28,932 bases of DNA from Faecalibacterium sp. CAG:74 (GTDB taxonomy: Bacteria > Bacillota > Clostridia > Christensenellales > Aristaeellaceae). The stretch is from contig FR899901.1 in assembly GCA_000437595.1 (NCBI GenBank), positions 2,564 to 31,495 on the forward strand, written 5' to 3'. Shown here one piece after another: positions 1 to 7,095 of this stretch. The notes under the pieces were generated by a model. It searched no databases. It was not told the origin of the DNA and saw only the letters and a program-made list of their open reading frames with translations. Position 1 is the stretch's first letter; each line of letters starts with the position of its first letter. A program made the position numbers and the translations under genes.

Positions 1-10
1 AGCGCCCGCG

Positions 11-88
11 GAACAGTTGGGGCGTTGCCCCAAACCCCAGCAGGGACGCTGTCCCTGCACCCTGCAAGGGGCATTGCCCCTTGACCCG
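11..88. repeat. G-rich palindromic intergenic repeat, inverted copy of 5425-5540
   Basis: Non-coding DNA beyond the hisD stop. It contains short self-complementary units such as GGGGCGTTGCCCC and GGGACGCTGTCCC. Its reverse complement shares the order of blocks with 5469-5540: GGGTCAAGGGG at one end, TGGGGTTT in the middle, and CGCCCCAACTGTTC at the other end. This looks like a dispersed intergenic repeat family of the genome. Nothing else is seen in bases 1-134. Confidence 0.55.
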
Positions 89-134
89 TTTTGGGCTGCC
101 CGGCTTGGGCGCGCTTCCCTTGCTACTTTTTTCC

Positions 135-1436
135 TTAGGCTTTTATTTCCTTACCGAACCGAATCGCAACCGCGTTCGCGTGGGCATCTAAGCCCTCCTG
201 CCGTGCCAGCAGCATCACCTGCTCCGACACCCGCTCCAATTCCGCCCTTGAACAGCAAATCAAGCTCGACTTCTTCACGAAATCATCCACCGACAAGGGC
301 GAAAAGAACCGTGCCGTCCCACTCGTCGGCAGCACATGGTTCGGCCCCGCCAGATAATCCCCCAGCGGTTCGGGCGAATAGTGCCCCAGAAAAATCGCGC
401 CCGCGTTCTCAATCAGCGGCAGCAGCCCATACGGGTCAGCGACGGACAGCTCCATGTGTTCCGGCGCAATTTGGTTCGCGATGTCCGCGCAGTCGGGGAG
501 GGTCGGCGCGACGACGATCGTCCCGTAGGCGGTCAGGCTCTTTTCGATGACGTCTCGGCGGGGGAGAAGGGCGGTTTGACGGGCGATTTCCGCCTGAACG
601 GCAGCGGCGAGGGTTTCGCTGTCCGTGACGAGAATCGCGGCGGCGAGGGGGTCGTGCTCCGCCTGTGACAGCAGGTCAGCAGCGACGTAGCGGGGATTCG
701 CGCTGTCGTCGGCAATCACCAGCACTTCGCTCGGCCCGGCGACCATGTCAATGCCGACATGACCGAAAACCTCCCGTTTCGCGTTGGCGACAAAAATGTT
801 GCCCGGCCCGGTGATTTTGTCCACGCGGGGGATGCTCTCTGTGCCGAACGCGAGGGCGGCAACGGCCTGCGCGCCGCCGACTTTGTAGATTTTGTCCACA
901 CCCGCCAAATCCGCCGCGACAAGGGCAAGCGGGTAGCTGACCGAGCCGTCCCGGCCGGGCGGCGTGACCATGATAATCTCCTTTACGCCCGCGACCTTCG
1001 CCGGCAGCACGTTCATCAGCACCGACGAGGGGTACGCCGCCGTGCCGCCGGGAACGTACACGCCGACGCGCTTGAGGGGCGTAATCTTCTGCCCCAGCGA
1101 AATGGCGGGGTCAAAATTTAACCATGTGTTCTGCTTCTGCTTCTCGTGGAAGGCAGTGATGCGGCGGGCAGCTTCGCGCATGGCGTCGAGCCATTCGGGG
1201 GAAGCGGCGGCGTAAGCGCGGGCGATTTCGTCCTTCGTCACCAGCACGGTTTCGGCGGTCATGGTCACATGGTCGAATTTCGCCGTGTAGTCGAACAAGG
1301 CGGCGTCGCCCTCCTGCCGGACGCGCGCGACAATCTCCTTGACGATGCGCGAAACTTCCTCGTTTTGCAGCTGAGAGCGGTTCATAACGCGGCGTTTCAG
1401 TTCACCCGCGTCGGATGCGCGCAGAATCGGAATCAT
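135..1436 (-). CDS. hisD: Histidinol dehydrogenase
   Basis: Catalyses the last two steps of histidine synthesis, L-histidinol to L-histidine with two NAD+, in the cytoplasm. The 433 residues match the family length. Signature stretches are present: TGPGNIFVANAKR, AGPSEVLVIAD, LLSQAEHDPLA (Zn ligands Gln and His), IAPEHMEL (catalytic Glu-His pair), GDYLAGPNHVLPT (Zn ligand Asp) and LDAHANAVAIR (Zn ligand His). The start ATG overlaps the hisG stop by four bases and has a GGAGGGACAGGC ribosome site, so it is translationally coupled to hisG. It is the last his gene seen on this strand. The repeat beyond its stop suggests that the transcript ends there or that other his genes lie elsewhere. Confidence 0.97.
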   Translation of the reverse strand: MIPILRASDAGELKRRVMNRSQLQNEEVSRIVKEIVARVRQEGDAALFDYTAKFDHVTMTAETVLVTKDEIARAYAAASPEWLDAMREAARRITAFHEKQKQNTWLNFDPAISLGQKITPLKRVGVYVPGGTAAYPSSVLMNVLPAKVAGVKEIIMVTPPGRDGSVSYPLALVAADLAGVDKIYKVGGAQAVAALAFGTESIPRVDKITGPGNIFVANAKREVFGHVGIDMVAGPSEVLVIADDSANPRYVAADLLSQAEHDPLAAAILVTDSETLAAAVQAEIARQTALLPRRDVIEKSLTAYGTIVVAPTLPDCADIANQIAPEHMELSVADPYGLLPLIENAGAIFLGHYSPEPLGDYLAGPNHVLPTSGTARFFSPLSVDDFVKKSSLICCSRAELERVSEQVMLLARQEGLDAHANAVAIRFGKEIKA

Positions 1437-2092
1437 GCCTGTCCCTCCTGTTTCACGGCGAGCAGCGCGCCCAGTCCGTCGATAATCTGGCGGATGCGCT
1501 CCCGCTTGGTTTTCATGGCGACGCGGTTGACGACTAAGCGCGCCGATACATCGCAGATGTCTTCCAGCACCGTCAGGCCGTTGGCACGCAGGGTCGAGCC
1601 GCTCTCCACAATGTCGAGGATTACGTCGCTCAGCCCGATGACGGGGCCAAGTTCCACCGAACCGTGCAGTTCAATAATTTCAATCGTCTGCCCTTTGCTG
1701 TCGTAGTAGCTGCGGGCGATATTCGGGTACTTCGTGGCGACGCGGAAGGTCGCGCGGTTGACGCTGCCGCCCTGCTCGCCGGGGTAGCCCGCGATGCACA
1801 AGCGGCACTTGCCGAAGCCTAAATCCAGCACCTCGTACAGTTCGCGCCCGGCTTCCAGCAGCGTGTCTTTGCCGACGATGCCTAAATCTGCCACGCCGTG
1901 ATCCACATACGTCGGCACGTCCGACGGCTTGACGAGGATAAACCGGACGTTTTGCTCCTTGTCCCACAGCACCAGCTGACGGCCGGGATTCCGCGGTTCA
2001 GAGCAGTCAATGCCCAGCTGCTCCAAGAGGTCGAACGCCTGCTCCGCAAGCCGCCCCTTTGCCAGCGCGAAGGTGATGACCGGCTGCTCCAT
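1433..2092 (-). CDS. hisG: ATP phosphoribosyltransferase, catalytic subunit, short form
   Basis: First committed step of histidine synthesis: ATP plus PRPP gives phosphoribosyl-ATP. At 219 residues it is the short HisG, which lacks the C-terminal regulatory domain and needs HisZ for activity. The adjacent hisZ fits this. Seen in the sequence are ALAKGRLAEQAFDLL at the N-terminus, VDHGVADLGIVGKDTL in the middle, and the PRPP-binding loop DIVESGSTLRANGL near residue 165. The start codon overlaps the hisZ stop by one base (TGATG) and the gene overlaps hisD by four bases, so the three genes form one coupled operon. Confidence 0.97.
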   Translation of the reverse strand: MEQPVITFALAKGRLAEQAFDLLEQLGIDCSEPRNPGRQLVLWDKEQNVRFILVKPSDVPTYVDHGVADLGIVGKDTLLEAGRELYEVLDLGFGKCRLCIAGYPGEQGGSVNRATFRVATKYPNIARSYYDSKGQTIEIIELHGSVELGPVIGLSDVILDIVESGSTLRANGLTVLEDICDVSARLVVNRVAMKTKRERIRQIIDGLGALLAVKQEGQA

Positions 2093-3303
2093 CAGAACAC
2101 CGCCTTTCCGTACTGCTCGAAAACGCTGCCGTTCAGGTACACGGCGGCGGATGCTTCCCCGCTGTCGACGCGCTGGTGCAGCTCCTCGGCGGTCAGCCCG
2201 TACAGCAGGGCGACTGAAACGCCCTTGTCCCGCAGCTGATGCGCGTAGGCGATGGCAGAGCGCAGTCCGCCCGGCGCGAAGGAGAGGATGACGTCCGGCA
2301 CGGGCGGCGCGAACGTTTCGCCCTGCCGCTCCAGCGCCATCAGCGTCAGTTTCAGCGAGAGCGCGAACCCCGTCGCGGGCATCGGGCGGCCGAACTGCGC
2401 CGGAAGCCCGTCATAGCGCCCGCCGGAGAGAAGCGGCTGCCCAAGCTCCGCCGCCAAGCCGTGGAACACCACGCCGGAGTAGTAATTCGCCTGCTGCGTC
2501 AGCCCAAGGTCGATGCTCACGCAGTCCGCACAGCCATAGTCTTGCAGGATGGACAGCACCTGCCGCAGATGCGCAATCGCGCCCAAACACTTCGGCGATT
2601 TCGTCAGCTGCTCCGCTTCATCCAGCACCGCCGCGTCGCCGAAGAGCTGCGGCAGACGCATCAGGCGGCGCGATACGTCCGCCTCAATGGACAGGCGGTC
2701 AAGGTAGAGCTGCATATCCAGCGCGTTTTTGTGCGCCATCATGTCGCGCAGCGCCGCGCACTGCTGTTCTGTCAGCCCGGCTTCTTCCAAGAATCCGCTG
2801 ACGAACTTCACCTGTCCCAGTTCAATCAAAAAGTCGCGAATCCCGGCGGCGCGCAGGGCTTCCACCGCCAGCGCGATGACCTCCGCGTCCGCCTGTGCGC
2901 TGCCTTCGCCCATCAGCTCCACGCCTGCCTGCGTGTCCTCACAAAGCAGCGACAGCGTTTCGGAGTGGAACTTTGCCGCGGACTGCACATAGCATAAACG
3001 CAGCGGCAGCGGCGCGTTTTTCAGCCGCCCCGACGCCAGCCGAACCGCCGGAATCGTCGAATCCGGGCGGACGGCGAGAATGCGCGCCTGCGGGTCGAAC
3101 GTCTTCCACACTTGCTCCGGGCGATAGCCGAATGTTTGATCATCCAGCGCGTCATAATACTCCAGAATCGGTGTTTCGATTTCCTGATAGCCGCCGAGGG
3201 TGAACAGACGGCGCAGCTTGTCCTCCAAGCGGCGCTTGCCCGCGCATTCGCCGGGGAGGGTATCCTGCATACCGCTGGGAATTTGCAGTCTGCGACGCTC
3301 CAT
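2092..3303 (-). CDS. hisZ: ATP phosphoribosyltransferase regulatory subunit
   Basis: A class II aminoacyl-tRNA synthetase-like paralogue of HisRS. It assembles with short HisG and confers activity and histidine feedback; it does not charge tRNA. HisRS-type motifs are visible: ETPILEYYDALDD, LAVRPDSTIPAVRLA (motif 2 region), RLCYVQSAAKF and the motif-3-like SGGRYDGLPAQFG. I chose the ATG at 3303 (MERRRLQIPSG, 403 residues) because CAGGAGG lies seven bases upstream. A start at 3321 would place that site inside the gene. It is the first gene of hisZ-hisG-hisD, behind the promoter at 3362-3389. Confidence 0.95.
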   Translation of the reverse strand: MERRRLQIPSGMQDTLPGECAGKRRLEDKLRRLFTLGGYQEIETPILEYYDALDDQTFGYRPEQVWKTFDPQARILAVRPDSTIPAVRLASGRLKNAPLPLRLCYVQSAAKFHSETLSLLCEDTQAGVELMGEGSAQADAEVIALAVEALRAAGIRDFLIELGQVKFVSGFLEEAGLTEQQCAALRDMMAHKNALDMQLYLDRLSIEADVSRRLMRLPQLFGDAAVLDEAEQLTKSPKCLGAIAHLRQVLSILQDYGCADCVSIDLGLTQQANYYSGVVFHGLAAELGQPLLSGGRYDGLPAQFGRPMPATGFALSLKLTLMALERQGETFAPPVPDVILSFAPGGLRSAIAYAHQLRDKGVSVALLYGLTAEELHQRVDSGEASAAVYLNGSVFEQYGKAVF

Positions 3304-3333
3304 TGTGCCGCCTCCTGTCATAATTTTGATGAT

Positions 3334-3353
3334 TTAGCGCGATAAAGCGCTAA
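3334..3353. promoter_or_regulatory. Inverted repeat at the his transcription start, candidate operator
   Basis: TTAGCGC and GCGCTAA are perfect 7-bp arms around a 6-bp centre. They lie 9-28 bases downstream of the -10 box of the his promoter, covering the predicted start of transcription and early leader. The placement suits a repressor site. A TrpR-like HisR/YerC factor is one known kind of his regulator in Firmicutes, but nothing here identifies the protein. It could also fold as a small leader hairpin. Confidence 0.45.
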
Positions 3354-3361
3354 TGCAATGA

Positions 3362-3389
3362 ATTATACCAGAAATAGCAGATTTGTCAA
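3362..3389 (-). promoter_or_regulatory. his operon promoter (sigma-A, extended -10)
   Basis: On the minus strand TTGACA (3384-3389) and TATAAT (3362-3367) are separated by 16 bp, with TGG just before the -10 giving an extended -10. The predicted leader to hisZ is about 50 bases, too short for a T-box or attenuator. Confidence 0.8.
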
Positions 3390-3615
3390 GGGGTCAAAAC
3401 GCGATTTCTGCTGATTTCATCATACCAGATTGCAAGCCGCTTCGCAAGGCAAAAACACCGAAAGGACAAAACGTCCCGCGCGCATCCCGTCTAATCCTAT
3501 ATAATAAAGGAAGCGAAATTTCGCGAAAACCGACTGCCGCGCCGCCGTCAGCCGAAATCATCCCGCGAATCGGCTGATTTTGCGCTATTTTCCCGCGCTC
3601 GGCTGAAATTTTTCC

Positions 3616-3644
3616 TTGTATCATCCCCGGAATTGTGATATAAT
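3616..3644 (+). promoter_or_regulatory. Promoter of the DEAD-box helicase gene
   Basis: TTGTAT (3616-3621), a 17-bp spacer ending TGA, and TATAAT (3639-3644). The leader begins with a possible hairpin, TGGCGC (3651-3656) pairing with GCGCCA (3666-3671). The rest of 3390-3615 holds no recognised gene; a 12-bp palindrome, GCGAAATTTCGC, lies at 3513-3524. Confidence 0.7.
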
Positions 3645-3698
3645 AGCATTTGGCGCGTTCTGTTTGCGCCATAGATTGAAAAGATTGGAACTATCGGA

Positions 3699-5279
3699 AT
3701 GCGTTTTGATGACTTGAAACTGATGCCCCTGCTCCTGCAGAATGTGCAGGCGGCAGGTTATGAAACCCCGACCCCGATTCAGCAGGCGACCATCCCGCTC
3801 GTCCTCGCTGGAAAGGATGTGCTGGGCTGCGCGCAGACCGGCACGGGCAAAACCGCCGCGTTCGCCCTGCCGATTATCCAGCAGCTGGCAAAAAAGCCCA
3901 CCCGCTTCGGGCAGAGCCGCGCCATCCGCGCCCTCATCCTCACCCCGACCCGCGAGCTCGCCCAGCAGATTTATGATAATTTCGTGCTTTATGGCAAAAA
4001 GCTGCCCGTCTACCCGACTGTCATCTTCGGCGGCGTAAATCAGCAGGGGCAGGTGAATGCCCTCCACCGCGGTGCGGATGTGGTGATTGCCTGCCCCGGC
4101 CGCCTGTGGGACTTGATGAATCAGGGCTTTGTGCATCTGGACAAGGTGGAGACGTTCGTGCTGGACGAGGCAGACCGAATGCTTGACATGGGCTTCATCC
4201 ACGACGTCCGCCGCATTGCGGAAAAGCTGCCGGAAAAGCGCCAGACGCTGATGTTCTCCGCGACGATGCCGCCGGAGGTTGAAAAGCTGGCGATGGATTT
4301 GCTCCATGAGCCGGAATCCGTCAAGGTTGACCCCGTGTCCTCCACGGTCAAGAAGATTGACCAGTGCCTGTATTATGTCGATAAGGCGAACAAGAAGCAT
4401 CTGCTGGCGAAAATCCTGCGCGACCCGGACGTGGAAAACGCGCTCGTGTTCAGCCGCACGAAGCACGGCGCAGACCGCATCGTCCGCGACCTCAAGCGCG
4501 AGGGCATCGACGCGGTCGCCATCCACGGCGATAAGAGCCAAAACGCCCGTCAGGCCGCGCTGACCGCATTCAAGACCGGCGAGTGCAAAGTCCTCGTCGC
4601 GACGGATATTGCCGCCCGCGGCATCGACATCGCGGGTCTGAGCCACGTTATCAACTACGACATGCCGATGGAGCCGGAAGCGTACGTCCACCGCATTGGG
4701 CGCACGGGCCGCGCCGGCCGCGACGGCACCGCGATTTCTTTCTGCTGCATCGACGAGGTGAAGCAGTTAGGGCAGGTGGAGAAGCTCATTGGCAAGCGTC
4801 TGCCGCTGAAGGAAAGCGAGTGGCCGATGGAAATCACCACCCCCAGCGAGCCGAAGCCGCGTCAGCCCCGCCCGGCAAAATTGACGATGCAGGGCAACGC
4901 CGCGCCGGAGCGCAAGGCGAATCGCCCGATGAGCGCCAAACCCGCCAAACTCGCCGCATCCGCCCCGATTCGCGAGGTGTCCGTGGAGAAGCGCGCCGCG
5001 AAATCCGCCCCGCGCGAGATGCAGGTCATCCGCCGCGAGCATCAGCAAAATCCCGTGCCGCGCTTCGGCCCTGCCAGCGGGCAGCGCGCAGCACGCAGCG
5101 GTCAGCCTGTCGTCATCGGCAGAGACGGCAAGATGCGCCTTGGCGGCACGCCCATCCGCGTCGAGAGCGCCCCGGCGAGCAAGCCTGTCGCCCGCACGAA
5201 CGCATCCAGCGCGAAGAAAAGCGCCGGACAGCCCGTCCGCCGCGTCAACCGCAGCCGCGGCCGCAATGGCGAACGGTAA
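3699..5279 (+). CDS. DEAD-box ATP-dependent RNA helicase (RhlE/CsdA-like)
   Basis: A cytoplasmic RNA helicase of the type used in ribosome assembly, RNA decay or cold adaptation. All core motifs are present: Q motif TPTPIQQATIP (about 24-33), Walker A AQTGTGKT (45-52), PTRELAQQ (83-90), DEAD (156-159), SAT (187-189), ATDIAARGID (301-310) and HRIGRTGRAG (331-340). Residues from about 370 to 526 form a basic, Ala/Pro/Arg-rich, probably disordered tail that ends in RGRNGER, typical of RNA-binding extensions in this family. No DbpA-type RNA-binding domain is evident. The start has only a weak GGAA upstream, but the motif register fixes it closely. It is a single-gene unit between its own promoter and the terminator at 5289-5321. 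Confidence 0.95.
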   Translation: MRFDDLKLMPLLLQNVQAAGYETPTPIQQATIPLVLAGKDVLGCAQTGTGKTAAFALPIIQQLAKKPTRFGQSRAIRALILTPTRELAQQIYDNFVLYGKKLPVYPTVIFGGVNQQGQVNALHRGADVVIACPGRLWDLMNQGFVHLDKVETFVLDEADRMLDMGFIHDVRRIAEKLPEKRQTLMFSATMPPEVEKLAMDLLHEPESVKVDPVSSTVKKIDQCLYYVDKANKKHLLAKILRDPDVENALVFSRTKHGADRIVRDLKREGIDAVAIHGDKSQNARQAALTAFKTGECKVLVATDIAARGIDIAGLSHVINYDMPMEPEAYVHRIGRTGRAGRDGTAISFCCIDEVKQLGQVEKLIGKRLPLKESEWPMEITTPSEPKPRQPRPAKLTMQGNAAPERKANRPMSAKPAKLAASAPIREVSVEKRAAKSAPREMQVIRREHQQNPVPRFGPASGQRAARSGQPVVIGRDGKMRLGGTPIRVESAPASKPVARTNASSAKKSAGQPVRRVNRSRGRNGER

Positions 5280-5288
5280 GCATTGTCC

Positions 5289-5321
5289 CCCCCCGAATCA
5301 CGCACGATTCGGGGGCTTTTT
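5289..5321 (+). terminator. Rho-independent terminator of the DEAD-box gene
   Basis: CCCCCGAATC, loop ACGCAC, GATTCGGGGG, then C and six T. A perfect 10-bp stem nine bases after the stop codon. Confidence 0.93.
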
Positions 5322-5424
5322 TGGTTCTTCACGGAAAGTTTGGGGAGCAAACAAAGGCTTCGGCGAAGCACCAAAAAGCTGCACGCGGAAGGCGCATGAA
5401 AGCGCGACCAACTCAATCGCGGAG

Positions 5425-5540
5425 GGGTCAAGGGAGGGGACTTCGTCCCTTTTCATCTGCCCCTTGCAGGGTCAAGGGGGGGACTTCGTCCCTTTTCGTC
5501 TATCCCTTGTGGGGTTTAGGGCACCGCCCCAACTGTTCCT
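5425..5540. repeat. Tandem G-rich palindromic intergenic repeat
   Basis: Two near-identical units of about 44 bp start at GGGTCA 5425 and GGGTCA 5469. Each carries the palindrome GGGACTTCGTCCC. They are followed by TGGGGTTTAGGGCACCGCCC and AACTGTTCC. The block is the inverted counterpart of 11-88. The remaining gap, 5322-5424 and 5541-5736, shows no gene that I can support. Confidence 0.6.
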
Positions 5541-5736
5541 CGTCCGACCAATCCCAAGGAAGTCGCCAACAAAGGCGCAGACAGCGAAGCGTCCCTGCCA
5601 GTAACTTTGCGCGTCCGCAGACGCGCCTCCAAGCTGCTCTTCCCATAAGATTCCGTGAAAAAACGTTTTTTCTGCCTGCAAGCTGCAGATTCCCCGCAAA
5701 ATCGCTAAATCCATCAGAATTTTTTCCGAAACCCTC

Positions 5737-5765
5737 TTGACAAACTGCCTGTCATTTGGTATACT
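5737..5765 (+). promoter_or_regulatory. tRNA operon promoter
   Basis: TTGACA (5737-5742), 17-bp spacer, TATACT (5760-5765), 25 bases before the first tRNA. Close to consensus, as expected for stable RNA. Confidence 0.85.
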
Positions 5766-5790
5766 AATAAAGCTGAATCGTTTCAGCCGT

Positions 5791-5863
5791 GCCAACATGG
5801 CTCAGTCGGTAGAGCAGCGGTTTCGTAAACCGCAGGTCGAGGGTTCGAGTCCCTCTGTTGGCT
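5791..5863 (+). tRNA. tRNA-Thr (anticodon CGT)
   Basis: Complete cloverleaf of 73 bases. Acceptor GCCAACA pairs with TGTTGGC, D stem GCTC/GAGC, anticodon stem GCGGT/ACCGC around loop TTCGTAA (anticodon CGT, reads ACG), T stem GAGGG/CCCTC with TTCGAGT. Discriminator T. CCA is not encoded. Confidence 0.96.
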
Positions 5864-5870
5864 CGCTTTT

Positions 5871-5944
5871 CGAGGTGTAGCGCAGTTTGGTAGCGCGTTT
5901 GGTTCGGGACCAAAAGGCCGCGGGTTCGAATCCCGCCACTTCGA
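5871..5944 (+). tRNA. tRNA-Pro (anticodon CGG)
   Basis: Complete cloverleaf of 74 bases. Acceptor CGAGGTG pairs with CACTTCG (one G-T), D stem GCGC/GCGC, anticodon stem TTTGG/CCAAA around TTCGGGA (anticodon CGG, reads CCG), T stem GCGGG/CCCGC with TTCGAAT. Discriminator A, no encoded CCA. It lies seven bases after tRNA-Thr, so the two are co-transcribed. The recombinase fragment that follows makes its 3' end a candidate attachment site. Confidence 0.96.
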
Positions 5945-5955
5945 CGCCAAAAACG

Positions 5956-5988
5956 AAGCGACTTGCAATAAAGCAAGCCGCTTTTTTT
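5956..5988 (+). terminator. Terminator of the tRNA pair
   Basis: AAGCGACTTGC, loop AATAAA, GCAAGCCGCTT (one A-C mismatch), then a T run. Eleven bases past tRNA-Pro. Confidence 0.88.
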
Positions 5989-6075
5989 GTGCGCTTTTCG
6001 CAAATATGCACAGGTGTGGGACAGGTTGTGGATAGCATGGGTAGAGGAAAATTGGGTAGAGAAGGGGTGAAAGGT

Positions 6076-6663
6076 TTACTGCGCATCGGGTGAGGGCGCA
6101 AAGCCGTCATTTTCAACGGGTTCAGGCGTTTTTGGCTGCGCGAATGCGGCATCAAGGAAGGATTGCCAGACGCGGGCGGCATCGTCGTCGCGGCGGCGAA
6201 GCGCGTGAGCGTAGACGCGGAGAGTCGTGCTGGCATCCTCATGCCCCATGCGGCTGGCAACAGCTACCGCGTCGATGCCGTTGGCAAGCAGCGTGCTGGC
6301 GTGCGTGTGCCGCAGGTCGTGAAAGCGTACACCTTCAAAGCCGTGCGCATCCGCAAAGTGGCGAAACCATCGGCTGGGCGTGTCATGATGCAGCTGCGCG
6401 CCGTTCCATGCGTGGACAATCCAGCCTTCGCCGACCCAGAGATGCGGGGCAGCGCGCTTGCAATCCTCCTGATAGGCGCGGGTCTGATCCAGCACCGCCA
6501 TCATGCCGACCGGCAGCGCGATGATTCGCTCCCCAGCTTCGCTTTTCGGCGGGCCTTCAAAGCTGCCGGTCTGCGGAGTGTACTTCAAGGCGTGGCTGAT
6601 GTCGATGGTGCCGCGCTTCCAGTCCACGTCGCTGAGCCGCAGGGGACCGACTTCACCAAGCGA
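6076..6663 (-). pseudogene. Tyrosine recombinase/phage integrase, C-terminal fragment
   Basis: About 196 residues of the catalytic domain of a tyrosine recombinase. Visible are SLGEVGPLRLSDVDW (box I region), PPKSEAGERIIALP (beta-hairpin Lys), FHDLRHTHASTLLA (His-x-x-Arg), RMGHEDASTTLRVYAHAL (Gly-His and the nucleophile Tyr). The arm-binding and core-binding domains, normally about 150-200 residues, are absent. The position of the first catalytic Arg (three residues before Glu of SLGE) reads Ser, right at the break. The break coincides with the end of the CRISPR-like repeat at 6665-6697; the only in-frame upstream start (a GTG at 6687) lies inside that repeat, so no natural start exists. The fragment points with its 3' end at tRNA-Pro, a usual place for island integrases. 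Probably inactive. Confidence 0.85.
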
Positions 6664-6664
6664 C

Positions 6665-6697
6665 ATTTCAATCCACACTCCCCGCACGGGGAGCGAT
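6665..6697 (-). CRISPR. Solitary type I-C-like CRISPR repeat
   Basis: Read on the minus strand this 33-mer starts ATCG, has the hairpin CTCCCCGTGCGGGGAG, and ends TGTGGATTGAAAT. From memory, type I-C repeats in Firmicutes begin GTCGC, carry such a G/C stem and end GTGGATTGAAAY, so only two or three bases differ from that pattern. No second copy is seen, there are no spacers and no cas genes in the window. The leader side would be 6698-6780 (A/T-rich, non-coding). The other side runs straight into the recombinase fragment. I call it a remnant, not a functional array. Confidence 0.65.
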
Positions 6698-6915
6698 GAT
6701 GTCCGAATTCATTTATGGCAATCCCGCACAAAGAAAGAACAGCAAAAAGGTCGGGAAAGGGGTATAATAAAGAGGTGAAGAAGCAATTGACGATGAGCCT
6801 GATCAGCGACAAGTTGGGGCAGGCAACACTGTCTTTGATGGTGAGAGCAAGATAAAAGACGTGTTTGCCGATGTGATCATTCAGAAGTTTTTACGAGACA
6901 GAGAGAAAAAACATC

Positions 6916-6944
6916 TTCACAAACGTGAAGCGATCTTGTATAAT
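6916..6944 (+). promoter_or_regulatory. Promoter of the island operon with an inverted repeat over the -35
   Basis: TTCACA (6916-6921), 17-bp spacer, TATAAT (6939-6944). The perfect inverted repeat CTTCAC-AAAC-GTGAAG (6915-6930) covers the -35, a position suited to a repressor. The leader to the first gene is about 145 bases. The rest of 6698-7095 has no gene I recognise; an open frame without a start codon (about 6766-7024) is discussed under rejected items. Confidence 0.62.
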
Positions 6945-7095
6945 GAACATAGCGTTCCGCAAAATCAGGGTTTGTCTGGATTGCGCGGTGAAACATACAG
7001 AAGCCCCGGAATCGTCAGCGGGTGACAAATGCTGAAGAACTGAGCTTGTTCGCCGGCATCGTGAAGCACATGCATAGAAGAAAGGAGAGCCAGCC

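Noticed and set aside
3500..3524. TATAAT followed by the palindrome GCGAAATTTCGC, as a second promoter with operator
   Set aside because: No -35 at 16-18 bp on either strand; the promoter at 3616-3644 explains the downstream gene better.
3394..3672. 92-codon minus-strand open frame between the his promoter and the DEAD-box gene
   Set aside because: No ribosome site, no recognisable motif, and it overlaps promoters on both strands.
5541..5736. Short open frames downstream of the DEAD-box gene
   Set aside because: They run through repeats and the tRNA promoter and lack ribosome sites and family features.
6027..6035. DnaA-box-like TGTGGATAG
   Set aside because: A single 8-of-9 match with no cluster, AT-rich unwinding element or replication gene nearby.
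6665..6697. A working CRISPR array
   Set aside because: Only one repeat is present, with no spacer-repeat periodicity on either side and no cas genes in the window. Kept as a remnant only.
6766..7024. Open frame without a start codon that reads like a protein (KIKDVFADVIIQKFL, KKHLHKREAILYNEHS)
   Set aside because: No ATG, GTG or TTG with a ribosome site, no family recognised, and the operon promoter lies inside it. It may be the tail of a lost gene, but I cannot support it.
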